In this document: positions 17,735 through 26,815 of the stretch, piece after piece
Layout: each line of letters starts with the position of its first letter
How positions within the stretch are numbered: position 1 is the stretch's first letter
Origin: an uncultured Prolixibacteraceae bacterium
GTDB lineage: Bacteria > Bacteroidota > Bacteroidia > Bacteroidales > Prolixibacteraceae
Direction of reading: 5' to 3'
NCBI GenBank assembly: GCA_937915865.1
Contig: CALGIG010000053.1
Location: 1-64,000, forward strand
DNA length: 64,000 nt
Position numbers and translations under genes: made by a program
Notes under the pieces: generated by a model
The model's input: the letters and a program-made list of their open reading frames with translations, nothing else
Told to the model about the DNA's origin: nothing
The model's database searches: none

Positions 17735-18739
17735 ATGAACGTGGAGAATACTATAGAAAAACAAATACGTGATTATTTTAATGGCACTTTATCTGCGGCT
17801 GAAGAAGCTGATTTAGTAAGATGGATAAAGGATAGTAACGAGAATAAGGAATATTTTATCAATTATAAAAAAAGCCTGGATGCCCGGGATGTTGATCATC
17901 CTTTGCTCGAAAGTTCCTTTGCTGAGTTGAAAAACAGACTGATACTTTCTAACGAATTTAACTCGGCAATGTCGGGTAAAGTCAAAAAAATACAACTTTC
18001 TTTCGCCCGGATAGCTGCAATGTTGCTTATTGCTTTGCTTGCAGGTTTTTCTGTTTCATATTTTATGGGAAGACAGCATTTTTCCCCGAACCATGTCGTT
18101 TGGTTCGAAACTCATGTGCCCAAAGGAGAAAAATCACAGTTGATACTTCCGGATGGCTCAAAAGTATGGATCAACTCCGAATCGACCATATCGTACCCCA
18201 GTAATTTTATTGATGGCCAGCGGGAAATTAAACTGAGTGGAGAGGCCTATTTTGAAGTGGCTAAACTGGAAAATAAACCATTTGTCGTAAAAACCAGAAG
18301 TTATGACATTAAAGTACTTGGAACAAAATTTAATGTGATGGCTTATCCCGATTTCGACAGGATTGCTACTTCTCTTATTGAAGGCAAAATCGTGATTCAA
18401 AAAGGAGAGCAGAGCATCCCGGTTATTCCTGGAGAAATCTTTACCTGTAGTAACGATAGATATTCAATCAAAGAAGCCAAGGTTGACCAAACAGCCAGAT
18501 GGAAGGACAATATTTTTGATTTTGACCAGATTACGTTCAAGGAGTTGATTGCCAGGATGGAACGATGGTATGATGTGGATATTAAAGTTACAAGTCCGGA
18601 GCTGGAAGGAATTCTATATTCCGGAGTTTTTAAAAATGAAGAAACAATAGGGCAAGCACTCAATACAATTCAGCTTACACTACCAATCAGATGTACTAAT
18701 GTTGGTTTTCGCGAATTTGTGATTGAAAAAGTTAAGTAG
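17735..18739 (+). CDS. FecR-type anti-sigma factor (PUL2)
   Basis: 334-residue anti-sigma factor. The cytoplasmic N-terminus opens with IRDYFNGTLSAAEEADLVRW, a standard sigma-binding start. One transmembrane helix lies near residues 90-111 (RIAAMLLIALLAGFSVSYFM). The periplasmic FecR domain shows HVPKGEKSQLILPDGSKVWI, LSGEAYFEVAKLENKPF and IKVLGTKFNVMAY, and the C-terminal domain (ARMERWYDVDIKVTSPEL...YSGVFKNEE) is the part expected to contact the SusC STN domain. It lies between the sigma gene and susC and completes a cell-surface signalling set. Confidence 0.94.
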   Translation: MNVENTIEKQIRDYFNGTLSAAEEADLVRWIKDSNENKEYFINYKKSLDARDVDHPLLESSFAELKNRLILSNEFNSAMSGKVKKIQLSFARIAAMLLIALLAGFSVSYFMGRQHFSPNHVVWFETHVPKGEKSQLILPDGSKVWINSESTISYPSNFIDGQREIKLSGEAYFEVAKLENKPFVVKTRSYDIKVLGTKFNVMAYPDFDRIATSLIEGKIVIQKGEQSIPVIPGEIFTCSNDRYSIKEAKVDQTARWKDNIFDFDQITFKELIARMERWYDVDIKVTSPELEGILYSGVFKNEETIGQALNTIQLTLPIRCTNVGFREFVIEKVK

Positions 18740-18835
18740 ATGACGCTTTCGGCCCGGAAGAATAGTTTTTGAAGTAAAATTTAAACCTAATATATTAACT
18801 AAACAAAGATATGCCTATGAAGATGTGTATAAAAT

Positions 18836-18912
18836 GAGAAAACTAAAATGGGGAATGCCCACCATCCCCCATCTAAATAGTTCGTGTTAACATTTTTTTA
18901 TTAATCACTAAC
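18836..18912 (-). ncRNA. Candidate DonS-like cis-antisense RNA opposite the susC leader (PUL2)
   Basis: Predicted RNA of about 75 nt running opposite to susC. On the minus strand a TAnnTTTG box (18918-18925) is followed by a hairpin: ATGGGG/CCCCAT arms at 18848-18853 and 18867-18872, extended by a 3-bp inner stem past one mismatch. A T-rich tail (complement of 18831-18848) follows. On the sense strand the hairpin is followed by CTAAATAG, which is not a terminator tail. Ends are estimates. Confidence 0.5.
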
Positions 18913-18917
18913 AGCAA

Positions 18918-18925
18918 CAAAAGTA
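18918..18925 (-). promoter_or_regulatory. -7 box of candidate antisense RNA (PUL2)
   Basis: On the minus strand TACTTTTG, an exact TAnnTTTG match whose first T pairs with the A of the susC ATG at 18925, the same register as in PUL1 and PUL4. Confidence 0.5.
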
Positions 18926-21900
18926 TGGAAAAAAACGATTGTGTTGGTGGAAGAGTTATGTCTTTTCACCGATGGAAAACCTTTTTGATTATGAAACTAC
19001 TACTGGTCCTTATCCTGGGTTTTGTGATACAATCCTATGCCGTTGAAACACAGGCACAAAACACACGCTTGAGTATTCGTTTTGAAAATAATACTTTGAA
19101 AGAAGTTTTTCAAAAACTGAAAGACCAAAGCGAATTTTCTTTTGTGTATAAAGATGAGTTAATTAATTCTAACAATAAAATAACGGGTAACTTCAGTGAA
19201 GCTAAAGTTACCGATTTGTTAGATAAAGTTCTTCGTAATACCGGTTTGACTTACCTTGTTAAAGGTCGTGCGATTGTAATATTGCCTGATGATTCAGAGA
19301 TTCTGGCCGAACAGCAAAAGACAATTTCCGGTAAAGTTTCCGATTCGTCGGGGGCTTCGCTCCCTGGAGTTTCCGTTGTACTTAAGGGCACTACCACTGG
19401 TACTGTTACCGATGCAAACGGAAAGTACTCATTAACCAATGTTCAAGCTAATTCAACCATTCAATTTTCTTTTGTTGGAATGAAAACAAAGGAAGTTCAG
19501 GTTGAAGGAAAGTCTACAATAAATGTAATATTGGAAGATGAAACTGTTGGTATTGAAGAGGTTGTAGCTGTAGGTTATGGCTCGATGAAGAAGAGCGATT
19601 TAACCGGTTCGATTTCAAGCGTTAAAACCGAAGGTTTGGCAAGTATTCCCGTTCGTTCGGCTACTGAAGGATTACAAGGTAAAGTTGCCGGTGTAACCAT
19701 TACATCAACAGGTGGTAGTCCCGGTTCGGCCCCTTCGGTTCGGATAAGGGGTATTGGAACTGTTAACGGGAACGACCCGCTTTACGTTGTCGACGGTTTT
19801 CCTCAAACCGATATTGGCTGGCTGAACCAATCGGATATTGCTTCAATGGAAATTTTGAAAGACGCTTCTGCCGAGGCTATTTATGGTTCTCGTGGTGCTA
19901 ACGGGGTTATCATCCTTACTACCAAAAAAGGGGTAATGAGCAGTACCCACAAAATGAATGTAAACCTTGACATGTATTATGGTCTCCAGAATGTCACCAA
20001 GAAATTTGATATGATGAACGCTGAAGAATTCATCGACTACCGCAACCTGGCTTATACCAACGGAACGGGTCAGGCCTGGTGTACTCCGGCAGAAAAGCAA
20101 TCGATGATGAGCTTCCTTCAAAATAACTTTGGAAATACAAACGGAACCAATTGGCAGGATGAAATTTTCAGAACTGCACCTATTCAGAATTATAATATAT
20201 CTATTTCGAATGGGACTGAAAAAACATCATATTATACTTCGGTTGGGTATATGACGCAGGATGGTATTGTTAAAGAATCGGATTTTAAACGTTTCTCGTG
20301 GAGGACAACTTTGGATAACCAATTGACCCGTTGGGCTAAATTGTCAAGCAATTTTTCGGTAGTCGCCCAATCCAGAAGAAATGTTGTTGAAAACACAATT
20401 TACAATGGAACAATATTTTGCGCATTGACTGCCGACCCTGTAACCCCGGTTTACAGAACAAACCTGACTAATATCCCGGATTATCTCTCAAGCCTGCTGT
20501 TGGTCGACAAAATCGACGCCAGTAACCCATATTCGTTCTATAGCCCGGTATTCTTTAATAACCGCCACAATCCTGTAGCTCAGCTGGCAGTGAATAAAGA
20601 CAATGTTTGGAAAGACATTACTTTCAGGGGAGGAGTTAATTTAGACCTGAACTTAACAAGCTGGCTCAAATATCGTGGATCGGTTAATTCTTCTATTTAC
20701 AGGGCTAATCCTGAATATTTTACACCATCATATTACATTGGAGCTTATCAGAATAATATTGACGGATCAGTAGGTAGCGCCTCATATACGTCAAATTATA
20801 CGGTAATCGACAACCTGCTTACGTTTGACAAAACATACGATTGGCATGGAAAACAACACACCACTTTGATGTTTGGTAATTCGGTTGAAATGACCAAAAG
20901 CAGTAATTTTGCTGCCACTAAAACAGGAATTGTTACCAACGACGAATCGCAAAAGGTAATTGATGCTGCAACCAAAACTGCAACTGCATCCGGAATAAAA
21001 TCAGATGGCTATTTGGTTTCCTATTTCGGACGTCTTTTCCACTCATGGCAGGATAAATATTTGCTTACAGCAACAATCCGTTACGATGGTTCTTCAAATT
21101 TCGATGCCGGTCATAAATGGGGGATCTTTCCTTCAGTTTCAGGTGCCTGGTCGTTTACACAAGAAGATTTTGTTAAAAAGTTAATTGGAAATACGTTATC
21201 GAACGGTAAATTAAGAGTTAGCTGGGGACAAATTGGTAACCAGGCTATCGATGGTGGCGCTTACCGGTCGACATACAGTCTGAACAGTGGTTATTACTTG
21301 TTTGGCGGAGGGTTCCAGCTTGCAGGCGGAAAAAGCTACATGGGTAACCCCGATGTGAAATGGGAAACAACCGAACAAACCGACATTGGTGTCGACTTTG
21401 GAATGATCAATAACCGTTTGACCTTCTCGTTGGATTACTTCTACAAAAAGACAAAGGATATGTTGTTGCAGGTTCCTCTGCCACAGTATCTTGGTTATAC
21501 CAATAACCCATGGGCAAATGCCGGAAGTATTGAAAATAAAGGGGTGGAATTTAGCTTGAATTATGTTGGTAATATTGGTGAACTTAAATACAACGTGGGT
21601 GGAAATATTTTCTCGTTCAGTAACAAAGTATTGTCGTTAGGCGGTGGTCAACCATTGTATGGTGTTGGTTACGACGATAAAACCATTACAAAAACTGAAG
21701 TTGGTGAACCAGTAGGTTATTTCTACGGATTAAAAACCGATGGAATATTTCAATCGCCTGCCGAAATTGAAAACTACAAGAATGCAAAAGGAGCAAAAGT
21801 TACACAAGACAAGGCTCGTCCAGGCGATTTGAGGTATGTTGATGTAAACGAAGACGGTGTAATTTCGGATGCAGACCGTACTTACCTTGGTAGCCCGTTC

Positions 21901-22395
21901 CCAAAATTCACCTATGGATTTAACCTTGGATTTGAGTACAAAAATTTTGATTTATCGATGGCATTTTATGGTGTGCATGGCAACAAAATCATGAATATGA
22001 AAAAGCTCGATTTGTATTCAGGAACAGCCTACTACAATGCACCGAAAGATTTGATTACCAATGCATGGACCGAATCGAACCATTCTAATTCTCAATTTAA
22101 AATCACTACCGATAATTCAACCAATGTTCAGGTTTCTGATTGGCTTGCCGAAGATGGATCGTATCTGCAGTTGAAAAATATTCAGCTTGGATATAAACTT
22201 CCTTCAATTCTTCTGAAAAAGGCATTTATTCAGGAATTGAGACTTTGGGTTGGCGCCTACAACCTGTTTACAATTACCAAATATTCCGGAATGTCGCCTG
22301 AAATTGGTGACTCCAGCCCGCTGTTCAATGGTGTGGACATAGCGTTCTATCCTCAGGCAGCTCAATATTTGATGGGATTGAATGTTAAATTTTAA
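18925..22395 (+). CDS. SusC/RagA TonB-dependent transporter with STN domain (PUL2)
   Basis: 1156-residue outer-membrane receptor. After an extended basic n-region (to about residue 24) and signal peptide (ending ETQAQ) comes an STN domain (about 48-115, LSIRFENNTLKEVFQKLKDQ). The CarboxypepD_reg-like domain (about 132-218, GKVSDSSGASLPGVSVVLKG), the plug (about 225-335, YVVDGFPQTD and ILKDASAEAIYGSRGANGVI) and the barrel ending LMGLNVKF follow. Predicted to import the PUL2 oligosaccharide with TonB energy and to signal to FecR through the STN domain. Confidence 0.96.
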   Translation: MEKNDCVGGRVMSFHRWKTFLIMKLLLVLILGFVIQSYAVETQAQNTRLSIRFENNTLKEVFQKLKDQSEFSFVYKDELINSNNKITGNFSEAKVTDLLDKVLRNTGLTYLVKGRAIVILPDDSEILAEQQKTISGKVSDSSGASLPGVSVVLKGTTTGTVTDANGKYSLTNVQANSTIQFSFVGMKTKEVQVEGKSTINVILEDETVGIEEVVAVGYGSMKKSDLTGSISSVKTEGLASIPVRSATEGLQGKVAGVTITSTGGSPGSAPSVRIRGIGTVNGNDPLYVVDGFPQTDIGWLNQSDIASMEILKDASAEAIYGSRGANGVIILTTKKGVMSSTHKMNVNLDMYYGLQNVTKKFDMMNAEEFIDYRNLAYTNGTGQAWCTPAEKQSMMSFLQNNFGNTNGTNWQDEIFRTAPIQNYNISISNGTEKTSYYTSVGYMTQDGIVKESDFKRFSWRTTLDNQLTRWAKLSSNFSVVAQSRRNVVENTIYNGTIFCALTADPVTPVYRTNLTNIPDYLSSLLLVDKIDASNPYSFYSPVFFNNRHNPVAQLAVNKDNVWKDITFRGGVNLDLNLTSWLKYRGSVNSSIYRANPEYFTPSYYIGAYQNNIDGSVGSASYTSNYTVIDNLLTFDKTYDWHGKQHTTLMFGNSVEMTKSSNFAATKTGIVTNDESQKVIDAATKTATASGIKSDGYLVSYFGRLFHSWQDKYLLTATIRYDGSSNFDAGHKWGIFPSVSGAWSFTQEDFVKKLIGNTLSNGKLRVSWGQIGNQAIDGGAYRSTYSLNSGYYLFGGGFQLAGGKSYMGNPDVKWETTEQTDIGVDFGMINNRLTFSLDYFYKKTKDMLLQVPLPQYLGYTNNPWANAGSIENKGVEFSLNYVGNIGELKYNVGGNIFSFSNKVLSLGGGQPLYGVGYDDKTITKTEVGEPVGYFYGLKTDGIFQSPAEIENYKNAKGAKVTQDKARPGDLRYVDVNEDGVISDADRTYLGSPFPKFTYGFNLGFEYKNFDLSMAFYGVHGNKIMNMKKLDLYSGTAYYNAPKDLITNAWTESNHSNSQFKITTDNSTNVQVSDWLAEDGSYLQLKNIQLGYKLPSILLKKAFIQELRLWVGAYNLFTITKYSGMSPEIGDSSPLFNGVDIAFYPQAAQYLMGLNVKF

Positions 22396-22406
22396 TTTTC
22401 GGGATT

Positions 22407-24089
22407 ATGAAAAGAATAACATATATACTGACAATTGTCTTAATTGCACTTTTTAGCTCCTGTTCTGATAGCTTTCTTGAGTCGAAACAATATGCTTCAA
22501 TCAATGAAGAAGGTTATTACAACACCCCGGATGCAGCGCTTAAAGCTGTTACCAATTGTTATGCAAACATGATCCCGTATGGCGACTGGGATTATTATCT
22601 GAACAGGATTGAGATTGGAAGCAACATTACTGATGATGCCGATGCCGGCGGATCGGATGCAAACGACCGCGCCGATACTAAAAATGTGGCAACCGGACGT
22701 CCACTGACTTCAAACGGCGAATTGCTGAATACCTGGACCCGGCGTTTTACCGGCATTTCCAGATGCAACTCGGCCATCGAGGGAATTACCAAGGCCACAT
22801 CGCTGGTAGCTGCAAACGGTAGCGCTGTTTCAGATGAAACGAAATCGCGTTACATCTCTGAACTAAAATTTTTGCGTGCATGGTTTTACTTTGACCTGGT
22901 AACCACATTTGGACCGGTTCCTCTTATCACTGAAACTCCTGTTCCGACACAATTGCCAGCCAAAGCTTCGATGGAAGATTTGAGGGCCCAGATACTTAAA
23001 GACATCGACGAATGTATTGCCGACGCTAATTTACCTACCAATGTTATCAGCAGCGAGTACGGAAGGGTTTCCAAATATGTTGCCAATGCGTTCAAAGCCA
23101 GGGCTTGCCTGTTTTTTGCAGGGATGGAAACACAGGGGAAAATCTCGGGCGATGCAGCTGCTGATTATTCATCGGCGCTCAAATCAGCCAAAGAAGTTTA
23201 TGACAGTCATGCTTTTAGCCTGGTTGCCGATTATCAGAATCTTTTCCGTGGCGATTACTTCGCCGGAACACATGCAACAGAACTGGCTCAGGAATGTGTT
23301 TTTACTGTATTGAGAAAATATGTGCCTGGTTATCTGGATATTGGTTATTGTACGGCTGTTATGTATGCCGGACGTGGTGAAGTTGGCGGATGGGGAGGAA
23401 ATTGCCCAACCCGCGATTTTGCTGAATCGTTCGATGCCAGGGACCCAAGAAAATTATTCACTGTTATTGAATCGGGCGATATTTTCCCGAATGTTGATGG
23501 TAAACAAATAACTCACAACTACAAAGGATACGACAATGTTCATTATCAGCAAAGCAGGAAAGCTTTTGTGCCCGATAAATACAGAAGTGGGTATTCGCTT
23601 GGCGACATTCGTTCAGACTGGGCTCCTTATTACATTCGCTATGCCGATGTTATTTTAATGTATGCCGAAGCCTTACTGAAAACAAATGGCGATAAACAAA
23701 AAGTTGCAAGCCTTATCAATGAAGTGCGCTACCGTGCATTTGTCACTACTTCGAAAAAAGATGATGAAGCTTCGTATAGAGCTGCAGAAAAATCATTGAT
23801 TGCTGTAAACGACACTTATTTTCAGGATAATCTGGCTGTTAAATCAGGCGATGATTTAATGATTGCTATTAAAAATGAAAGAAGATGGGAATTTGGACAG
23901 GAAGGTTATCGTTTTCTCGACTTGCTGCGTTGGGGCGATTATGTTACTGTAATGAATGCCTACAATACCAAACAACCTTATGCAAATAAAGGTAAATTGG
24001 TAACTGATAAGAGTTGGCCGTTCCCGATACCTCAAACCGATATTGATATTTCTAACGGAGTATTGGTGCAACACGACAATTATAAATAA
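22407..24089 (+). CDS. SusD/RagB glycan-binding lipoprotein (PUL2)
   Basis: 560-residue lipoprotein (lipobox ALFSSC, Cys about 19) starting 11 bp after susC. SusD hallmarks are the N-terminal helix ALKAVTNCYANMIPYG, SELKFLRAWFYFDLVTTFG (TPR-like contact with SusC), IRYADVILMYAEALLKT and IKNERRWEFGQEGYRFLDLL. The closing PFPIPQTDIDISNG is typical of the family. It is expected to sit as a hinged lid on its SusC partner and bind the glycan. A strong terminator follows immediately, so susCD can be transcribed separately from the enzyme genes. Confidence 0.95.
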   Translation: MKRITYILTIVLIALFSSCSDSFLESKQYASINEEGYYNTPDAALKAVTNCYANMIPYGDWDYYLNRIEIGSNITDDADAGGSDANDRADTKNVATGRPLTSNGELLNTWTRRFTGISRCNSAIEGITKATSLVAANGSAVSDETKSRYISELKFLRAWFYFDLVTTFGPVPLITETPVPTQLPAKASMEDLRAQILKDIDECIADANLPTNVISSEYGRVSKYVANAFKARACLFFAGMETQGKISGDAAADYSSALKSAKEVYDSHAFSLVADYQNLFRGDYFAGTHATELAQECVFTVLRKYVPGYLDIGYCTAVMYAGRGEVGGWGGNCPTRDFAESFDARDPRKLFTVIESGDIFPNVDGKQITHNYKGYDNVHYQQSRKAFVPDKYRSGYSLGDIRSDWAPYYIRYADVILMYAEALLKTNGDKQKVASLINEVRYRAFVTTSKKDDEASYRAAEKSLIAVNDTYFQDNLAVKSGDDLMIAIKNERRWEFGQEGYRFLDLLRWGDYVTVMNAYNTKQPYANKGKLVTDKSWPFPIPQTDIDISNGVLVQHDNYK

Positions 24090-24117
24090 TTATTGTATTA
24101 AATTCTTCTGCTAAGCA

Positions 24118-24186
24118 AACAAGGTCGTTTCAAAGTGTTTCTTTCTAATCGAGCAAATCAGTTTTTGAAATGGCCTTGTTTTTTTG
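24118..24186 (+). terminator. Rho-independent terminator after PUL2 susD
   Basis: A 17-bp stem with two G-U pairs (24118-24134 with 24164-24180), a 29-nt loop and a T run to 24185, on the coding strand 29 bp after the susD stop. Confidence 0.8.
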
Positions 24187-24222
24187 AAAATAATTAAATC
24201 AACTATAATCAATCAACTAAGC

Positions 24223-25752
24223 ATGAAAAATCATAAAAATGAAATCTCAAGAAGGAATTTTTTGGGAACGATTGGGACAGCGGCAGTTGGATTAACCATT
24301 GTTCCCGGAAATGTCCTTGGAAAAAGCTTTGGGTCAGTAGCTCCAAGCGATAAGTTAAATATTGCCGGCATTGGTGTTGGTGGAATGGGACGCAACAACC
24401 TTCGCAACATGTCGACTGAAAATATTGTGGCATTGTGCGACGTCGACTGGGGTTATGCAGCTAAAACATTCAAGGATTATCCTAAAGCAAAACAGTACAA
24501 AGACTGGCGTGTAATGTTTGACGAAATGGGTAAATCAATCGATGCAGTGATGGTTGCTACTCCCGACCATTCTCACGCTGCAGTTACAGCCCATGCTATT
24601 ACTTTGGGAAAACATGCCTATACCCAGAAACCGCTGACCCATTCGGTTTACGAATCGAGGTTACTTACCAAACTTGCCAAGAAGTATAAAGTAGCTACGC
24701 AAATGGGTAATCAGGGCAACTCGTTTGACTGGTGCCGTCAGATTGCTGAGTGGGTTGAAGCAGGCATCATTGGCGATGTTTATGAGGTACATTGCTGGAC
24801 CGACCGCCCTATTTGGCCGCAAGGTTTACCTGAACCCAAAGGTGGAGTAAAAGTGCCAAAAGATTTGGATTGGGATTTGTTTATTGGCTCAGCCAAAGAA
24901 CGGCCTTATGATCCGGCTTATACTCCCTGGAACTGGCGTGGTTTCTGGGATTTTGGAACAGGCGCATTGGGCGATATGGCCTGTCACATCATGGATCCGC
25001 TGTATTGGGCCCTCGACCTGAAATATCCGACCAGCGTAATGGCAAGTTCAACCATATCCAATCTTTATTCCCCTCCACAGGCACAAGCTGTTACCTATAC
25101 TTTCCCGGCACGGAAACCAAAGGGAAATGTGAATATGCCTGAAGTAAAAGTGCATTGGTATGATGGTGGTTTGGTACCCGATCGCCCTGAAGAACTAAAA
25201 GACGGAGAAATGATGGGCGATGAGAATGGAGGTATCATTTTCGTAGGGACAAAAGGAAAAATTATGACGGGTTGCTATGGCATGAACCCAACGTTATTAC
25301 CTAAATCGGAAATGGATTATTTCAAGCAGCCTGAGCCAACTATACCACGCATCAAAGGTGGAAATGGCAATATATGGGCTACCAATGCTCACGAGCAGGA
25401 CTGGATCAGGGCTTGTAAAGAATCTGCTGAAAACAGAAAAGAATCGTCGTCGAACTTCCAGTTTTCTGGTCCGTTCAACGAAATGGTTGTAATGGGGGTA
25501 CTGGCTGTTCGTTTGTCGGGGCTGCAAGGATTGCACCGTGAACTGAAATGGGATGGAGAAAAAATGGAATTTACCAATATCTCAGCAAACGACAAAATAA
25601 AAATAGTAACGGTTGACAATTACTCAGTAGTCGATGGTGATCCTCGCTTCGACCGGCGATTTGCCGAGTTCAATGCCAAAGAAATGTCTCAGGAATGGAT
25701 TAAGCATACTTATCGTACCGGTTGGTCGTTGCCCGAAATGCCAAAAGATTGA
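24223..25752 (+). CDS. Tat-exported Gfo/Idh/MocA-family oxidoreductase
   Basis: 509-residue protein. The start at 24223 places the twin-arginine motif SRRNFLG at residue 10; an ATG at 24184 only adds residues in front of it and overlaps the terminator tail. It has a Rossmann domain (IAGIGVGGMG, ALCDVDW) and the motif KHAYTQKPLTH, where the usual Glu of Glu-Lys-Pro is Gln. The large C-terminal domain carries the Trp-rich WNWRGFWDFGTGALGDMACH stretch with likely catalytic Asp/His. It is longer than the typical 350-450 residues of the family. An exported TIM-barrel sugar isomerase-like gene follows after 49 bp, a pairing that suggests periplasmic oxidative glycoside processing. Substrate not determinable here. 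Confidence 0.85.
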   Translation: MKNHKNEISRRNFLGTIGTAAVGLTIVPGNVLGKSFGSVAPSDKLNIAGIGVGGMGRNNLRNMSTENIVALCDVDWGYAAKTFKDYPKAKQYKDWRVMFDEMGKSIDAVMVATPDHSHAAVTAHAITLGKHAYTQKPLTHSVYESRLLTKLAKKYKVATQMGNQGNSFDWCRQIAEWVEAGIIGDVYEVHCWTDRPIWPQGLPEPKGGVKVPKDLDWDLFIGSAKERPYDPAYTPWNWRGFWDFGTGALGDMACHIMDPLYWALDLKYPTSVMASSTISNLYSPPQAQAVTYTFPARKPKGNVNMPEVKVHWYDGGLVPDRPEELKDGEMMGDENGGIIFVGTKGKIMTGCYGMNPTLLPKSEMDYFKQPEPTIPRIKGGNGNIWATNAHEQDWIRACKESAENRKESSSNFQFSGPFNEMVVMGVLAVRLSGLQGLHRELKWDGEKMEFTNISANDKIKIVTVDNYSVVDGDPRFDRRFAEFNAKEMSQEWIKHTYRTGWSLPEMPKD

Positions 25753-25801
25753 AATTAACTTACAAATACTAAAAAAATATCATTCTCCAAATCAATTAAC
25801 T

Positions 25802-26656
25802 ATGAGGAATTTAATCAAAAGTTCGGCTTTGCTTGTTTTGGTCATGCTGTTTTCGGTGCATGTCGATGCGCAGCAAAGCAAAGCAGAGAAAGCTGGATGG
25901 CGTCTTGGCGTTCAGGCTTATACGTTTCATAAGTTCAGCCTGAAAGAAGCTATCGATAAAGCTCACGATCTGGGCCTGAAATATATTGAAGTATATTATG
26001 GCCAGCCTCTTGGTGAAGGGATCGATGGTAAAATGGACTACAACATGGATAAAGCCACTCAGGCCAAAGTATTGGCTTATGCCAAATCGAAAGGCGTTAA
26101 AATTGTGGCCAGTGGCGTAATCATTTGTGAAAATGAAGCTGAATGGAAAAAATTATTCGAATTTGCTTCACAAATGGGAATTGAAACCATTACCTGCGAA
26201 CCCGATTATAAGCATTTGAAATACATCGATCAACTAGCCAACCAGTACAAGATTGATGTGGCCATCCATAACCATCCCAAACCATCGCCTTATTGGGAAC
26301 CTAAATTATTTCTCGACGCTGTAAAAGGGTTGAGTAACCGTATTGGCGCTTGTGCCGATGTTGGTCACTGGAAACGCATGGGAATTGATCCGGTTGAAGC
26401 GCTCAAAATGTACGAAGGCCGGATAAAAACTTTACATTTCAAGGATATAAAGGAAAAAGAAGCAGGAGAAACCGAACAGCACGACGTAATCTGGGGAACC
26501 GGAGTTTGCAATGTTGATGCCATGCTTAAAGAGCTGAAACGTCAGAATTTCAAAGGACTATTCTCAATCGAATACGAGTACAACTGGGATAATTCAGTTC
26601 CTGACATTAAACAATGTATCCAGTATTTTAACCAGGTTGTCGGTAAATTGTATTAG
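25802..26656 (+). CDS. Exported TIM-barrel sugar isomerase/epimerase-like protein
   Basis: 284-residue protein of the xylose-isomerase-like (AP endonuclease 2) fold. The ATG at 25802 gives a Sec signal peptide (LVMLFSVHVDAQ); a longer frame upstream overlaps the oxidoreductase gene and is not credible. Probable metal ligands are the Glu in ETITCEPD, the His in AIHNHPKP, Asp-x-x-His in ADVGHW and the Glu in FSIEYE. Most family members are cytoplasmic, so export is notable. With the Tat oxidoreductase upstream it may act on a 3-keto-glycoside or epimerise a released sugar in the periplasm. This role is inference. Confidence 0.82.
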   Translation: MRNLIKSSALLVLVMLFSVHVDAQQSKAEKAGWRLGVQAYTFHKFSLKEAIDKAHDLGLKYIEVYYGQPLGEGIDGKMDYNMDKATQAKVLAYAKSKGVKIVASGVIICENEAEWKKLFEFASQMGIETITCEPDYKHLKYIDQLANQYKIDVAIHNHPKPSPYWEPKLFLDAVKGLSNRIGACADVGHWKRMGIDPVEALKMYEGRIKTLHFKDIKEKEAGETEQHDVIWGTGVCNVDAMLKELKRQNFKGLFSIEYEYNWDNSVPDIKQCIQYFNQVVGKLY

Positions 26657-26700
26657 TATGAAATCGGGCTGAATTAGCTTGATAAGCGAGAAATTTCACC

Positions 26701-26736
26701 GGGCAGCATTTTTAACTCAATCAGGAAATGCTGCCC
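26701..26736 (+). terminator. Hairpin between the isomerase and SIS genes
   Basis: Perfect 11-bp arms GGGCAGCATTT (26701-26711) and AAATGCTGCCC (26726-26736) with a 14-nt loop. The tail is only weakly T-rich, so it may be a partial terminator or an mRNA-stabilising hairpin. Confidence 0.55.
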
Positions 26737-26815
26737 TGATTTAATGAGAGAAGTTTTCCGGTTTAAATCTGTCTACATCCGGAATCGACAACCAGCAACA
26801 AAAAAAGAACATCCA

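Noticed and set aside
18848..18872. Hairpin between fecR and susC read as a sense-strand terminator
   Set aside because: On the susC strand no T run follows; the T-rich tail is on the opposite strand, so an antisense terminator fits better.
26744..26815. Upstream in-frame start for the SIS gene
   Set aside because: The extra 24 residues are unlike the family, and the start at 26816 gives the normal N-terminus.
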